The notes beneath the pieces were generated by a model. It ran no database searches and had not been told where the DNA came from. It worked only from the letters and a program-made list of their open reading frames with translations. Positions 10,110 through 24,249 of a DNA stretch of 64,000 nt are shown here, piece by piece. The stretch covers positions 116,798,514-116,862,513 of the forward strand of contig NC_081183.1 in NCBI RefSeq assembly GCF_029867415.1, in the 5' to 3' direction. The stretch is from Vicia villosa. Taxonomy: Eukaryota > Streptophyta > Magnoliopsida > Fabales > Fabaceae. A program made the position numbers and the translations under genes. The first letter of the stretch is position 1; every line of letters begins with the position of its first letter.

Positions 10110-11645
10110 CTAAGCATCTTCATTAGACGAAGAACCAAATGCGTTGTGCAGCTTGAGCCTCAAGATTTCTTTCCCATAGTAAGCTTTCAACTTGGCCTTT
10201 TCAGCCCTCAGCTTGTCAACAACATTCTTCCAATTATCAGGCATCGGAACGTTGCTTGTCGAGGCTTCAAGATTTCTCTTGCTTTCTTTGATGTATCTCT
10301 TGATTGCAGCATCTTTCTGACGGATCTTCTCATCTTTACTCATGAGCCAACCATCTTGATAATAAAGAGTTTCTTCGTGATCTTTCACTCTTTTCTTCAA
10401 CTTTCTATTTTCCTCATCAGTTTTACGAAACTTTTCTTCCCAAGCGTCTTTTTCTAACCTCATTTTGGCTAAAATCTCTTGGTATTCTTCCGTAGTGTCA
10501 ATGGGAATGTTGGGTAGTTGAGACACCGCAGGGAACATGGGTTTTTCATAATCATAAGGCATTTGAAACTCCCTTGCTCTTTTCTTCACCCAACAGGTAT
10601 AGGCGTTTGTAGCAATGCAGTTTCTTTCCCCACCTTTTTCTTTTCTTCGGACGTCGTACCAAGCTCTTACCATTCTTGTTTTCAACCTTTGAGGATCCTC
10701 CCCTTCTCGGTAAAAGTAGCATTCCACTGCGAGACCAATGGGTTTAGCTGAATTTGCATACCCGAGTTGTCGTCGGGCTAGGATCGGATTGTAGTTAATT
10801 CCTCCTTGTGTGCCAATGAGAGGTACATTGGCGAACTCTCCACAACTATCAATGGTTTCTGTACCACAGCGAGCCAAGGTATACCAATGAATATCATTAT
10901 TAGTAAGAGACATAAGTCTTTGAGGCCAACACAAACCTTCTCGGTTTTCCGTGAAAGTAGGGGACTTAGGTAAGTGTGAAACAATCCATTTGTACAAAAG
11001 AGGTGCACAACATACAATGATTCCACCGCCTTGGCGATTCCTATGATGGATAGAGAAATACGTGTCACCAAGCAAAGTCGGAACAGGATTTCCAATCAGA
11101 AAGATCTTTATGGTGTTGATATCAACAAAGTCGTTGACGTTGGGAAACAGAACCAACCCATAGATGAGCAAGGCTAGTACAGCTTCAAAAGCTATCATGC
11201 TACCAATTTCAATGAAATCAAAGGCTTTCTTTATTAGAAACTGCGAAGTCAAACCCGGAAGGTTTCCTTTGGTAGTCCAATTACTTTCTATTTCAGATTT
11301 CTTCAAGTGGATACCCGCTGCAATGGCTGGTGACTTAGGAATGGCTTCCAAACCATTGAAAGGTATTTTGCCAGACACAGGAATACCCAAAAGATTGGCA
11401 TATTCTTCCAAGGTTGGTACCAACTGATAGTCTGGAAAGGTGAAACATCGGTAGACGGGATCATAGAACTGAACCAGAGTTTTGAGAAGTCCTTCATCAA
11501 CATGAGTGTTCAAGATAGGCAAAAGCTTTCCATGGCTTTTCCTAAAATCAGAAGGATCTTGTACAGAAGATGCTAACTCTTTCAGTCTTTCCACATTAGG
11601 CATTTTGAAATCGTACTTTTTGGTATGCCTTTTTACCCCTTCCAT
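10110..11645 (-). CDS. Ogre ORF1 protein of unknown function
   Basis: 511 codons, uninterrupted, ahead of gag in the element. ORF1 in this place is diagnostic of Ogre elements. The first 300 or so residues (VQFYDPVYRCFTFPDYQLVPTLEEY, LLGIPVSGKIPF, ARCGTETIDSCGEFANVPLIG) resemble the legume proteins that carry an Ogre ORF1/DUF7745-type domain, distantly reminiscent of plant mobile domain proteins. From about residue 385 to 500 the protein is lysine/glutamate-rich with heptad-like spacing, a probable coiled coil. No catalytic motif is visible. The start is the first ATG of the frame and lies about 800 nt downstream of the PBS. How ORF1 and gag are both translated from the genomic RNA is not evident from the sequence. 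The family assignment is from memory, not from a search. Confidence 0.85.
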   Translation of the reverse strand: MEGVKRHTKKYDFKMPNVERLKELASSVQDPSDFRKSHGKLLPILNTHVDEGLLKTLVQFYDPVYRCFTFPDYQLVPTLEEYANLLGIPVSGKIPFNGLEAIPKSPAIAAGIHLKKSEIESNWTTKGNLPGLTSQFLIKKAFDFIEIGSMIAFEAVLALLIYGLVLFPNVNDFVDINTIKIFLIGNPVPTLLGDTYFSIHHRNRQGGGIIVCCAPLLYKWIVSHLPKSPTFTENREGLCWPQRLMSLTNNDIHWYTLARCGTETIDSCGEFANVPLIGTQGGINYNPILARRQLGYANSAKPIGLAVECYFYREGEDPQRLKTRMVRAWYDVRRKEKGGERNCIATNAYTCWVKKRAREFQMPYDYEKPMFPAVSQLPNIPIDTTEEYQEILAKMRLEKDAWEEKFRKTDEENRKLKKRVKDHEETLYYQDGWLMSKDEKIRQKDAAIKRYIKESKRNLEASTSNVPMPDNWKNVVDKLRAEKAKLKAYYGKEILRLKLHNAFGSSSNEDA

Positions 11646-12441
11646 AACTTAATCCTATAATGTTTGCAAAGAAAATTCTCTAAAATTTTTTTGAAAAATC
11701 ATGTTTTTATGGGAAAAGATGGATTTTTAATGAATGTATGAATGCATGGATGTATGAATGCCACATATTCAAACATGGTAAAGCAAACATGGTAACACAA
11801 ACATGGTATTGCAAACATGGTAACACAAACATGGTACACATAGGTTCAAAGGTCCAGCGTCACGAGCATGAGGTCAGAGAACCAAACATGGGATAGTACT
11901 AGGGTTTAATCACCTGCACAACATGTTCTACTGATACGTCAGAGTCTACATTTTTCTTTCGGATATTACCGGCTTGCACAACTGAACTTGTGAGCCAGCA
12001 ATATTCTCAAGAAAAACTCGTCTGAGTGTGGTTCTCCGCATGACAACTAATCCAAGTCTACACCTGAATAGTTTCTGCACCACAACCTAACAAGGCCAGG
12101 ATGGGTTATGGGTTCTACAGCCAACTCAGCTTCTACAGTTCAATGAAAGCAATAATGTCTTCGCAACTAACTTGCTAAACATATACTACCAACAAGGAAC
12201 CTCCACTGAGCGGAAGGATTCTCATGCTGACTTTTTAAGGACTGACTCCTTGTATGCCATACATGACTATACCCTCCACCTAATTCTTATGTGTACTTAA
12301 TCCGGGTTAGGATTTGTCCATAATGTATCACTTGTAACAGAACCACAGATGTAACAGAACCACAGAACCACACATGTAACAAAAATGAAATAACAAACAC
12401 AAAAATTAAAATTAACCCTTTCTTTGGAAACAATAAAAAGA
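11646..12441 (-). other. Ogre 5' leader between PBS and ORF1
   Basis: About 800 bp without a convincing gene. Positions of about 11765-11835 hold five short tandem copies of an ACAAACATGGTA-like unit. The rest is unremarkable. Confidence 0.6.
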
Positions 12442-12462
12442 TGGTCCCCAGTGAAGTCGCCA
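12442..12462 (-). other. Ogre primer-binding site
   Basis: On the minus strand TGGCGACTTCACTGGGGACC starts six bases after the LTR end. It resembles the PBS at 38591-38610 (TGGCGACTCTGCTGGGGAGA) and the tRNA-Arg-type PBS reported for Ogre elements. Confidence 0.8.
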
Positions 12463-14877
12463 TTTTTCTGTCGCGGGGAAAAATCGTATCTTTTTTCGGG
12501 ATGAGACACCTGATGCCTTCTTTGGGCTCGAGTGCTCAAAAAAATGATTTTTCTTTTGTTTCGACCAAACTTTTTATTGTTTCCAAAGTAGGAAAAGGAA
12601 AAAAGTTGCAATAACCTAAAAAGTGGGGGAGAGATCTTGGGTAAGAGGGTCGGTTATACGAAGGGAAGGTATTAGCACCCAACGTATCTATAGTACTCTA
12701 TAGGCTTTTTTGTTGTGTTTGTTTCATTCTATGTTATGGTGGAGGTTCTGTTGTGAAATAGGTGGGACCTAGAGTGTTTGTTTGATTATGCTCGCAAAGA
12801 TCATCGCGATCCTCTGCATACATATCCCTTAGAGGGAATCAGAGCATCTGTAGCTCGGGGTCTACGGGTGCTAAGGTTTGAGTGGTTTGAGGGAGAAGTT
12901 TTGCTCGCCAAGGATACGACCTTGTGCCTACGTATTCTCAAAGGGATGTTGAGAAAGTCAGAGCAATCGTAGTTCCCACTTATGCTAGTGGAAGCAAAGG
13001 ATAAGAGACAAATGTCATCTAAATGTTCGATGTATCTAATCTATATCATCACATACATCTGTTTGATTTTTGTTTGAAAATCTTTTCATTATAAGCCCTG
13101 GGCCATGCCACTTATGGTGCTTAGAATGATAAAGATGCTTTTTAGCCAGCCTTGTGGCAAAAACTTTCAATGAAGTCAGCCTCGTGACAAAAAGTTTTGA
13201 TTAATCAGCCAGCCTTGTGGCAAAAGTTTCAACGAAGTCAGCCTTGTGACAAAAACTTTGATTAATCAGCCAGTATGGTGGCAAAAAGGTTTGATTGATT
13301 AGCCAGCCTTGTGGCAAAAGAGAAATTTGATTGATTGATTGTTTGTGATGATATAGAAGAGATACTCCTATCATAGAGATGATAAATGTATAATCTCCTA
13401 GGGGTATTTGATTTGGATATTGGGGATGCTTATAAGAAGCCCGTGGGTCCTTGTACGAAGCCCAAGAGAAGGCTATCCGAGGGTCCTTGCATTGTAAGCC
13501 CAAGAGGAGGCTATGGGAGGGACAATCCAAGGGTCCTTGCATTGTAAGCCCAAGAGGAGGCTATGGGAGGGACAAGTCGTTTGTACGAAGCCCAAGAGGA
13601 GGCGTGGTATAGTTGGTTTGAGCTCTTAGAGCGATTTCACCGGAAAACCATACTCTATATCCTAACCTAAACTAGGGAGATTCTTTGCACGAAGCCCAAT
13701 AGGAGGCTATGGGGAACCTAGTGTTGTACTAAGTTGAACAAGTATATATAACACAATCACAAGTATGAACAAGTACGAACAAATATGAATAAGTACATGA
13801 ACAGATATAAACAGTTATACATATATGACAAAGTGTGTGTATATAATGGAGTTTATGAAGGAAATATACCTGTAAGCATGATCCATTTGTATACACAGGG
13901 GCTCGGGACTCATACTCGGGGGGAGACCCACTTGAGTTTATTCAAAAGCTATGTAAACAATATTTACAAAAGGGCTCGGGACTTATACTCGGGGGGAGAC
14001 CCACTTGAGTTTATTCAAAAGCTATGTAAACAAGTATTTACAAAAGGGCTCGGGACTTATACCTACATGGAGGCCCATGGTATTTTTGGGAAGATTTAAA
14101 GAAAAAACCTTCATTTTTGATTAGTTATTCAAGGTTAAAAACAAATTGATTGAGATATGTACAAAAGGCGTACAATGAAATACCTAATTTCATGTACTGG
14201 AATGGGACTTATACCTATGTGGAGGCCCATGTTTTATTTACATAAAACATGGTTGATTGTTTATTTATAGACGCGTCGTTTGAAAAACTGTTTGAAAGTT
14301 TGTTTTGAAGAAGTTTATTGTTTTTTTAAAAAAAAAAACTGTACAAAAAAAGAAAAGAAATGGGACTTACACTCTCTAATATTCGAGAGGCCCCACATCG
14401 TTTTGAAAATCAATCGATCAATCAAAGAGATTTAATCAATAGTTTCTTTTGAAAAGAAAAATCAAAAAGAAATGGTTTATCGTTTTGAAAAGAATCGTGA
14501 TCGCTTGTTTAAAACGGTTTGAATTTTGACAAAAGCCAACTTAATTAAGTTAAAAAAACAAATTTTAAAGCTTAATTAAGACCTAAAAAATTAAGGTTTG
14601 ATCACAAAAATATTTACAAGTGATTAGATTTGAAAAATCAAATGAAAAACAATATTTAAAGTATTAAAAAACACTTAAAAACATGTCATTTTAAACCTAT
14701 TTAAAAATGTATTAAATAAATATTTTTTGGTGATTTTTTTTGGTATTCATAAAATATATATATATTAAATGAGAAGTGTGTAAAAAATGAATAAAAAGTG
14801 AGTTAATTTGATTGGTCAATTAATTGAATGAAGTTGTTAAGAAAATGAAGGAAAAAAGTGTTAAAAAAAATGGTTTT

Positions 14878-14950
14878 GGCCCTGCCAGGGTTTGAACCCA
14901 CGCCCTAAGGTTCACCACTCAAAACAACAACCAACTGAGCTGCGCGCGCA
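14878..14950 (-). other. tRNA-like segment within the Ogre LTR
   Basis: On the minus strand a box A match (AGCTCAGTTGG, 14941-14931) is followed about 45 nt later by a box B match (GGTTCAAACCC, 14898-14888), the spacing seen in tRNA genes. The expected acceptor stem does not pair (GCGCGCG against a CAGGGCC-type end). I therefore read it as a degenerate tRNA or tRNA-derived fragment captured by the LTR, not as a working tRNA gene. Confidence 0.5.
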
Positions 14951-15897
14951 GCTTGTTAATGACACACACTCATTTAGTTATATTTGAAAACTAATATTTG
15001 AAATTTCTGAACAGAAAATGGCGCCAAGAACACCATCCCCATTTGATTTTGAAAATTCTTGAAATTGGATTGTTTTGATCAAGTGGATAGTCTAACTCAC
15101 TCGAATTTTAACAAGGAACATGATGGTACCATTTAATTTCATTTATTTTCACTCTAAGATCATTAATTCTCTGATGAACACGAAGAACCCTAATATGACA
15201 AATCATTGTGAAATCGTGTATGATCATGATATGATGCAATTGATTGAGGGTTAATGATCCTCATAGGTGCAGAAACAAGATGATATATCAATATTTCATT
15301 TATGATGCGTGTATGTATGAGTTTGAAGTTCATGAGCACTTACCTCAAAAACGGCCAAACTGAGAATTGAATTTTGATCTGGAGGTGTTACAGATGCTTT
15401 GTGATGATCTGGATAGCTTCAATGATGATTATGGAAGGTGCCTGGATGCTTGGATCAATTTGAATTCACCTGTGCAAAGCTATGGAACCCGATCTGCAGA
15501 GCCTTGGAGTGAGGATCGAATTTGAAAATTCTGATGTTACAGATCATATGTGAGTGTTTGAACAGTTCATATGTGATATATATGAGGTGTTGGAAGTATT
15601 AGTTTGGACAGAGATGAGCTAGAATGGATTTTGGCATGATAAGGCTAGTGTTATGCATATTTGGGAAGTGAGGTAGTGATTTTGAGGTTTAGGTGTTTTT
15701 GGGGTGTGTGGATGGATCAAACACATCCCATATGATGTTTATGAGTTGTTGGAACCACCATCTTGGCCAGAACTTCAATGGTTTAGAGGTTGGGATTTCT
15801 ACCTCTTTGAAACTTAAGAAACTTGTAATTCAAGAAAGAAAGAGAAAACCTATAATTTGTGAGGTTTTGGTGTGATTTTGAATGGATTTTGGACCTC

Positions 15898-15905
15898 TAT
15901 TTATA
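15898..15905 (-). promoter_or_regulatory. Probable TATA box of the Ogre LTR
   Basis: TATAAATA followed by GAGG on the minus strand, about 1.6 kb into the LTR. The same TATAAATA motif is used by the LTRs at 36491-36498 and 43860-43867. Confidence 0.6.
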
Positions 15906-17480
15906 GGCCAAGAGTTCTGAATGCAGAGCTTTGCAAGTTGATCAAGGAATGGTGATTTGGCATTTGGAGATAAAATGAAATCTTCACATTTAATGCAAAA
16001 TGGTTAAAGTGACTAAACCATGGTTAAATCTCAAGCTTCTTATCCTCTTCCATTCTGATCTTTAAATCAGAAAATATCTTCAATTATTGTCTTGATGCAT
16101 CATTACTTGCATTATTTGGCAAAATGGTTCATAACTTAGTGAAAATGGCTTGAAATTTCAAGTGAAAATGATCACTAAATGCATAATTCAAAACCATAGC
16201 TATGCTCCATATTTTTTCATGCTCTTGGACATTTTGGAAAGCTCATATTACATACTTCAAAACCCTAGTTGAAAGTTTCTTCAAGGCCTTTAGGGAAATG
16301 GGTGAAAAAGATCCATGAACTTTGAGAAAAATGAGATTTCAAGTGAGATTTTCAAAAGATGCCAACTTTGAAGCTCCATATCTCTTAAATGGTTGATCTT
16401 ATGGAAAAAAATTATATGTGTCAAAGTTGTTCATTGGATCAAAATCTACAACTTTCATGTTGGAAGTTTTTTTCAGTTTGTAGGTGAAATTTTGATAAAT
16501 TCCCTTCCAAAGTTTGGAAAAAACCATTGAAAAACACTTAGAATTTTTCTAAGTATGGAAAGTCAAACTTTTGACTTTTTGATTCTTGATTGATTTTCTT
16601 GATCAAATTACTTCATATATCATATATTGATGATTTAAAACTTCAAATGTCATGGTTGACCAAAATTCCCCAAAAGTCAATGGTGATCTTGTACAGTTGA
16701 CTTTTTTCAGACGAATCGCGTTTCTGAAGATTTCAAATGAACCAGGCTATCCTCACCAAATGAATGGTATGAATGGATCACATTGAGGCATTAGAGGATA
16801 TTGAGCCATGGTTTGAGTTGTGGCACCATGTCCTGATTAAAAAGTCAGTTGTTCAGATGAATTAGGTCAAAAACCCTAATTGTCGACCTGATGAAATTGA
16901 TGACTGTGGATATTGAATTGAGATGTAATTTCCATTGGATGTTGCCATAGGAATTATTTGAATATGATTGAAACCTTTGATTGACTTCCTGGGGATTTTT
17001 AGGGTTTCCCAAATGTGATCCCTGATTTCAGTCCCTGATAGTTTAAAACCCTATTCTGATGATTTGAAATTTCACTGTTGATCAATCCCTGTGTTGGAGA
17101 TGTCTTGAGTCAATAGATTAGGTCAAAGTGATGCCCTTGGGGTCTTGAGGTCATGTCCCAAGTCATTAGATCAAATCCTGAGCAAAAGTCAAGAGTATGC
17201 TATCTTCAGTCAAAACCCTAATTTGGTTGATTCAGTGCCTTTGAGCTTGTTGAAATGAATCTCTGAGGACCAAATGTTGATTGTTGTTGAAGATGGTTCA
17301 TTTGAGATGAAGGGAGAACAATACCCTAATTGATTGTTACTTGTACTGATGAGTGATTTCTTGATTAAATCCTGCTGAGTCACAAGTAACAAACACAAGC
17401 TATGCAATTTATTAGAGATGCAAATGATGCATATGCTATGATATGAGGTGGTATCTTAGGTCAAAAATTGGGGTATGACA

Positions 17481-20871
<3,391 letters not shown>

Positions 20872-21330
20872 TTATTTTTCTCCATCTTGTCCCCTTTCTA
20901 CAACAACCTTTTTATTCCAATCATAACAATCTAAATTATAACCATTAACTCTACATGGTCCTGATTTATTTATCCCCCAATGACATTCAGTGTTGCAAGG
21001 AATCTCATCTCTTGCTTCTTTATAAATATCAAAGTAGTAAAATTCATTAGGCCATGTAAACCTACAAAACCACAGGCTTTTTTCTATAATAGCCATAGGC
21101 CTAAAAGTGAAGGCATAACTTTGATTAAAATTTAGTTCTTGATATCCAGCATCATTGTTTTTGTCTTTGCAATGAACACCTAGTTTGACATCGGTTATGT
21201 TGTTGACAACATAAACAGTTACTTTAGACTTTTCAAAGAGACTACTTTTTCCATCCTTGAACTGCAAAGTAATGAGAATAGTTAGTAACATGAAAAATGA
21301 TAGCCTAGATTTGGAGAGAGAAATCATCAT
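20872..21330 (-). CDS. S-protein homologue (plant self-incompatibility S1 family), secreted
   Basis: 152 codons, single exon, the usual size for this family. Residues 1 to about 28 are a signal peptide (two Met at the start, then a leucine-rich core). The mature part has the family landmarks: VTVYVVNNITDVKLGVHC, YAFTFRP, LWFCRFTW, a C-N-T-E-C pair and a C-terminal CYDWN. Cysteines lie at 54, 89, 112, 116, 126 and 135, and N-glycosylation sequons at 44, 69 and 121. Poppy PrsS, the founder, triggers pollen rejection; most homologues in other plants have no known role, so I infer only a small secreted signalling-type protein. The paralogue at 47428-47835 is on the same strand about 26 kb away. 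The second Met (21327) is an equally possible start. Confidence 0.9.
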   Translation of the reverse strand: MMISLSKSRLSFFMLLTILITLQFKDGKSSLFEKSKVTVYVVNNITDVKLGVHCKDKNNDAGYQELNFNQSYAFTFRPMAIIEKSLWFCRFTWPNEFYYFDIYKEARDEIPCNTECHWGINKSGPCRVNGYNLDCYDWNKKVVVERGQDGEK

Positions 21331-21380
21331 ACTTTACAAGTGATTATTTGATATATTGATAATGAAGCATATGCTTCTTG

Positions 21381-21387
21381 TTATATA
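21381..21387 (-). promoter_or_regulatory. TATA box of the S-protein homologue gene
   Basis: TATATAA on the minus strand, 50-57 bp before the ATG, giving a predicted leader of about 20-25 nt. The paralogue at 47835 has the same motif at nearly the same distance. Confidence 0.65.
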
Positions 21388-22720
21388 CACTGTTGAGTTG
21401 GATAAATATAATTTTTTAAAATAAAAATTACAAATGTTTATTAATTATTTGACAAAAATGGATGATTTATTATTAGTATGTTTAATAATGAATGTTTTTT
21501 ATTCTCAAAGTACATATGCTTTTTGGTATCAAATATATATTTTTTGTCTTATTATTATTTTTAATATTTAATTTCATTATTGTGTATTTAATCTTTTAAG
21601 TCATTATTACAAGATATTATTTTTGAACAATTTTATTTTATTTTATGTTTCGTGAGACATTTAGCGCTATTGATGATAATTTATGATAAAGAAGGTTTAG
21701 TCAATATTAAAATTTTGAATAGAAGAATGAGTTTTTTTTTTTCAAAGAAATGATAAACTTAAATAGGCAAAAGCATTTTGAATGTATTAATAATAGTTTA
21801 TGAAAAAGAAAGTTGAGTTAAAATTAATATTTTTTAATAAATGAGATTTGTTGAATAAAAAAAGGAAAAATAAAAGGGATGAAAAAATATAAATTCTAAT
21901 CCATCAAAGTTAGCTAAAATAAAAGTTGCAACTCTCTCAAAACACTTTCAAAACATAAATTGAGAGTAAATTCCACTAAGCGTTATAATTATAAAAAAAA
22001 ATTACACCGCATTGACTAATATCACCACATGCATTTTTTTATATGAAATTGTAAAATATTTTGAAACTAAAAGAACATAAAATGTGTAAAATATTTTCCA
22101 ATTTAATAAATAGATGTTAAAGGATAATATTTAAATAAGTTGCAACTCTCTCAAAACACTTTTAAGAAGATTTTTTTTCTTAATTCTTCTGTTAACCTAT
22201 TCAATATTACGCAGCATTCCATGCAATTCATCTTTAAAAAAAAAAACTGCAAACTTCAATCTTAATAAAAAAAATTCAATAATATTCTTAAAGTTATTCC
22301 TAAATATGCTATCACAAGTTCTATTGAAACTTATTTGTGCTTCGGTTAATCCAATCATGACTATAAAAATACTGATTAATTTTATATAATTCTAGATGTA
22401 AGAGGAGATTATAATTTAACGTCACTTTTTTCATCTTTAGTTAACTAATTAAAAATTTGAATAAAAAGGTTAAAGTGTTTCTTTTAAATAAAAAAATGAA
22501 AGTAAAATATTTTTTATATATGGAAATCAATTGTTTTGTTAAAACTTTTACTACTAAAAAATGGTAATCAATTGTTTTGTTGTTCCTACAGTAGTTAAAA
22601 TGCCAAATAGTTACATAAATTAATGGATGAAAATAGAGAGAAAAAATAAATTTTAGGTATGAAAATAATTCTAAAAGAAATTTTAATTAATCATAATTAA
22701 GAGATAAGATGTTTTAGTAA
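21388..22720. other. AT-rich intergenic DNA upstream of the S-protein homologue
   Basis: No gene seen. A 24-bp direct repeat (GTTGCAACTCTCTCAAAACA...) occurs at about 21916 and 22139, and an ATCAATTGTTTTGTT repeat at about 22527 and 22566. The last five bases, AGTAA (22716-22720), are the target duplication of the next element. Confidence 0.7.
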
Positions 22721-23181
22721 TGATCTTACCTGATCAGGAGAATCGTCAAGGCGGCAGAATCTGGCTTGAAGAGCAAGATGGGGGGGTACCTGCAAGGTCC
22801 TCCGATGCTAAAGTCAGTAGCTATCAGAGAATGAAGGTTTAGATAGTGAAGAATATGATACCTGACCCTCTAGTGAAAGAGGGTATTTATAGCCCACAGC
22901 GCTAGGCCAAGGTTTCCTAATTGGGCCAAATCCAGTTGGAGGCCCACGTGCTAGGAAACTGCTAGAACACCCTTGTGCTAGGGTTGAGTCAGCAGGTGAC
23001 CCACGTTCTGGATGAGCGTGGCGCAGGATTCAGAAGAGGTTGACCGGATCCTTCGCTGTAGCGTGACGCGTGGTCTTCGTGCTTGGGCAATCCGTAACGG
23101 CTACCAAGTAAATGGGCCCAAACGCTTTGGGCCTGCTCGGCTGGAAGGAAGAGCTGGGCCTGATCGGCCCAGTCCAGAACA
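22721..23181 (-). repeat. 3' LTR of the Tat-lineage element
   Basis: 461 bp, from TGATCTTACC to GTCCAGAACA on the plus strand. It contains 26 bp near 23146-23171 that are lacking in the 5' copy. Confidence 0.95.
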
Positions 23182-23194
23182 GGAGCCCCCCAAG
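23182..23194 (-). other. Probable polypurine tract
   Basis: On the minus strand TTGGGGGGCTCC directly precedes the 3' LTR start TGTTCTGGAC. Confidence 0.6.
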
Positions 23195-23626
23195 TCATCA
23201 GTCGTGTGGGAGTGATGACTTTAACCAAGAGGCTGGCCGAGCCCGAGTATGAACGTTTGTTGTCAACTGGGCTCTCCTCGGGTGCTTAGGTTAGCGGGGA
23301 GAGGAGTTGCTGACGGGGGTGCAAGACCAAAGAGGTGGTCGGCTCTAGTTCTTGGAGTCCGGCCGAGGAGGTGATTGTCCCTTTGGTTTCCACTTGACAC
23401 GTTTTGGTTGCTTCTTGTCAGAGTTTGACTGACAGGTGGTGACTGTTGAGACTGCCATCATTGCAGCGCCGTTTCGGAATAAGTACTGGCTGCGCCGTTT
23501 GGGTTTTCCAAGACACTTTATGACACTTGGCGCTTTCCCATGCTTAGAGCCGCCTTGGGGGTGCAGGCAATGATTGCGCCTCCTAGGCTGCCTAGGCCAT
23601 CATGACACCCTTTGGCCTCCTTCCTC

Positions 23627-23634
23627 TATATAAA
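23627..23634 (+). promoter_or_regulatory. TATA box of the antisense gene
   Basis: CTCTATATAAAGAGC on the plus strand is a near-ideal plant TATA box. It is followed about 100 bp later by the donor of a leader intron. It lies inside the element, outside the LTR, and points opposite to gag-pol. Confidence 0.7.
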
Positions 23635-23736
23635 GAGCGAGAAGATCATTCATTTATCACTTAGCATTTTGAAAACTTCCAAGACTCGCTCCCAGCTCTC
23701 TTCTTCGTCTCGTGCATCTCTCCTCCGCTCTCTCAA

Positions 23737-24245
23737 GTAAGTTCCTCGTCTTCTCCTTTATGTTTATTTAAGATTTATGTTCTAGTTTGAGTGTAGCGAG
23801 CAAGATTTAAGAGTACAGCGAGCAAGGCTAATGAGTGTGCCGAGTAGATTTAGGAAATTGTTATACTTTCATATGCGTTTGCTGAGTGAAACATGAGTAG
23901 GCCGAGCGAGGACAGTTGAATGAGACATCCAGCCTTTGAATTAGATGAGGAGAGTTTAAATGCGACGAGCAAAAGAAGTTGCGTGTCTCGATTAGGGTAT
24001 GTGTTTGTTGGAGAATTAGATGTGTTTGCCGACCATCGTTGGGGGTGGTCACCTTATCTCGCGAGCACCTTTTTCTAATGTAGTTCGATGGTAGTTGGTC
24101 GGATCTGATGGACCTAGGAGGGTGCGTCGTGGATGTTGGTCGTAGGTAGGAGTCTTTCCTCGTCCTCTCTCCTCGCCCTTTCACTTGACTTGCGGTGGAA
24201 GGGTGGATTTGACAAGTCGAATACACTGTTTCCTCTGCTTTTCAG
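23737..24245 (+). other. Predicted leader intron of the antisense gene
   Basis: GTAAGT donor at 23737 and a TTTTCAG acceptor ending at 24245, four bases before the ATG at 24250. 509 nt, T-rich before the acceptor. Confidence 0.65.
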
Positions 24246-24249
24246 GTAA

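Larger units (their letters stand above)
1..17480 (-). mobile_element. Ogre-type Ty3/gypsy LTR retrotransposon, 3' end outside window
   Basis: Reading on the minus strand, the order is a 5 kb 5' LTR (12469-17480), PBS, leader, ORF1 (10110-11645), gag (from 9801), protease, a short intron, RT-RNaseH-integrase (ending at 678) and the start of a 3' noncoding region. An extra ORF before gag, a very long LTR and an intron between protease and RT are the hallmarks of the Ogre group of the Tat lineage. The 3' LTR lies beyond the left edge of the window, so the LTR pair and the target duplication cannot be compared; the base copy next to the 5' LTR would be GTTGG (17481-17485). Apart from a Cassandra insertion and one nonsense codon, both in gag, the reading frames look intact, which suggests a fairly young copy. 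Confidence 0.93.
12469..17480 (-). repeat. 5' LTR of the Ogre element (5012 bp)
   Basis: On the minus strand it starts TGTCATACCCCAA at 17480 and ends CCCCGCGACA at 12469, six bases before the PBS. It contains several families of short internal repeats. 13140-13320 has alternating CAGCCTTGTGGCAAAA/GTCAGCCTTGTGACAAAA units. 13440-13610 has repeats built on AAGCCCAAGAGGAGGCTATG. 13905-14090 has two and a half copies of a roughly 73-bp unit containing GGGCTCGGGACTTATACTCG. Promoter elements are near 15898-15905. There is no gene in the LTR. Confidence 0.9.

Noticed and set aside
12297..12611. A 104-codon minus-strand frame
   Set aside because: It crosses the PBS and LTR end of the Ogre element.
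13140..14095. A CRISPR-like or satellite array
   Set aside because: The repeats are irregular, degenerate LTR-internal repeats in a plant genome. There are no uniform spacers and the copy number is too low for a satellite.
14878..14950. A functional tRNA gene
   Set aside because: No acceptor-stem pairing and no recognisable anticodon arm.
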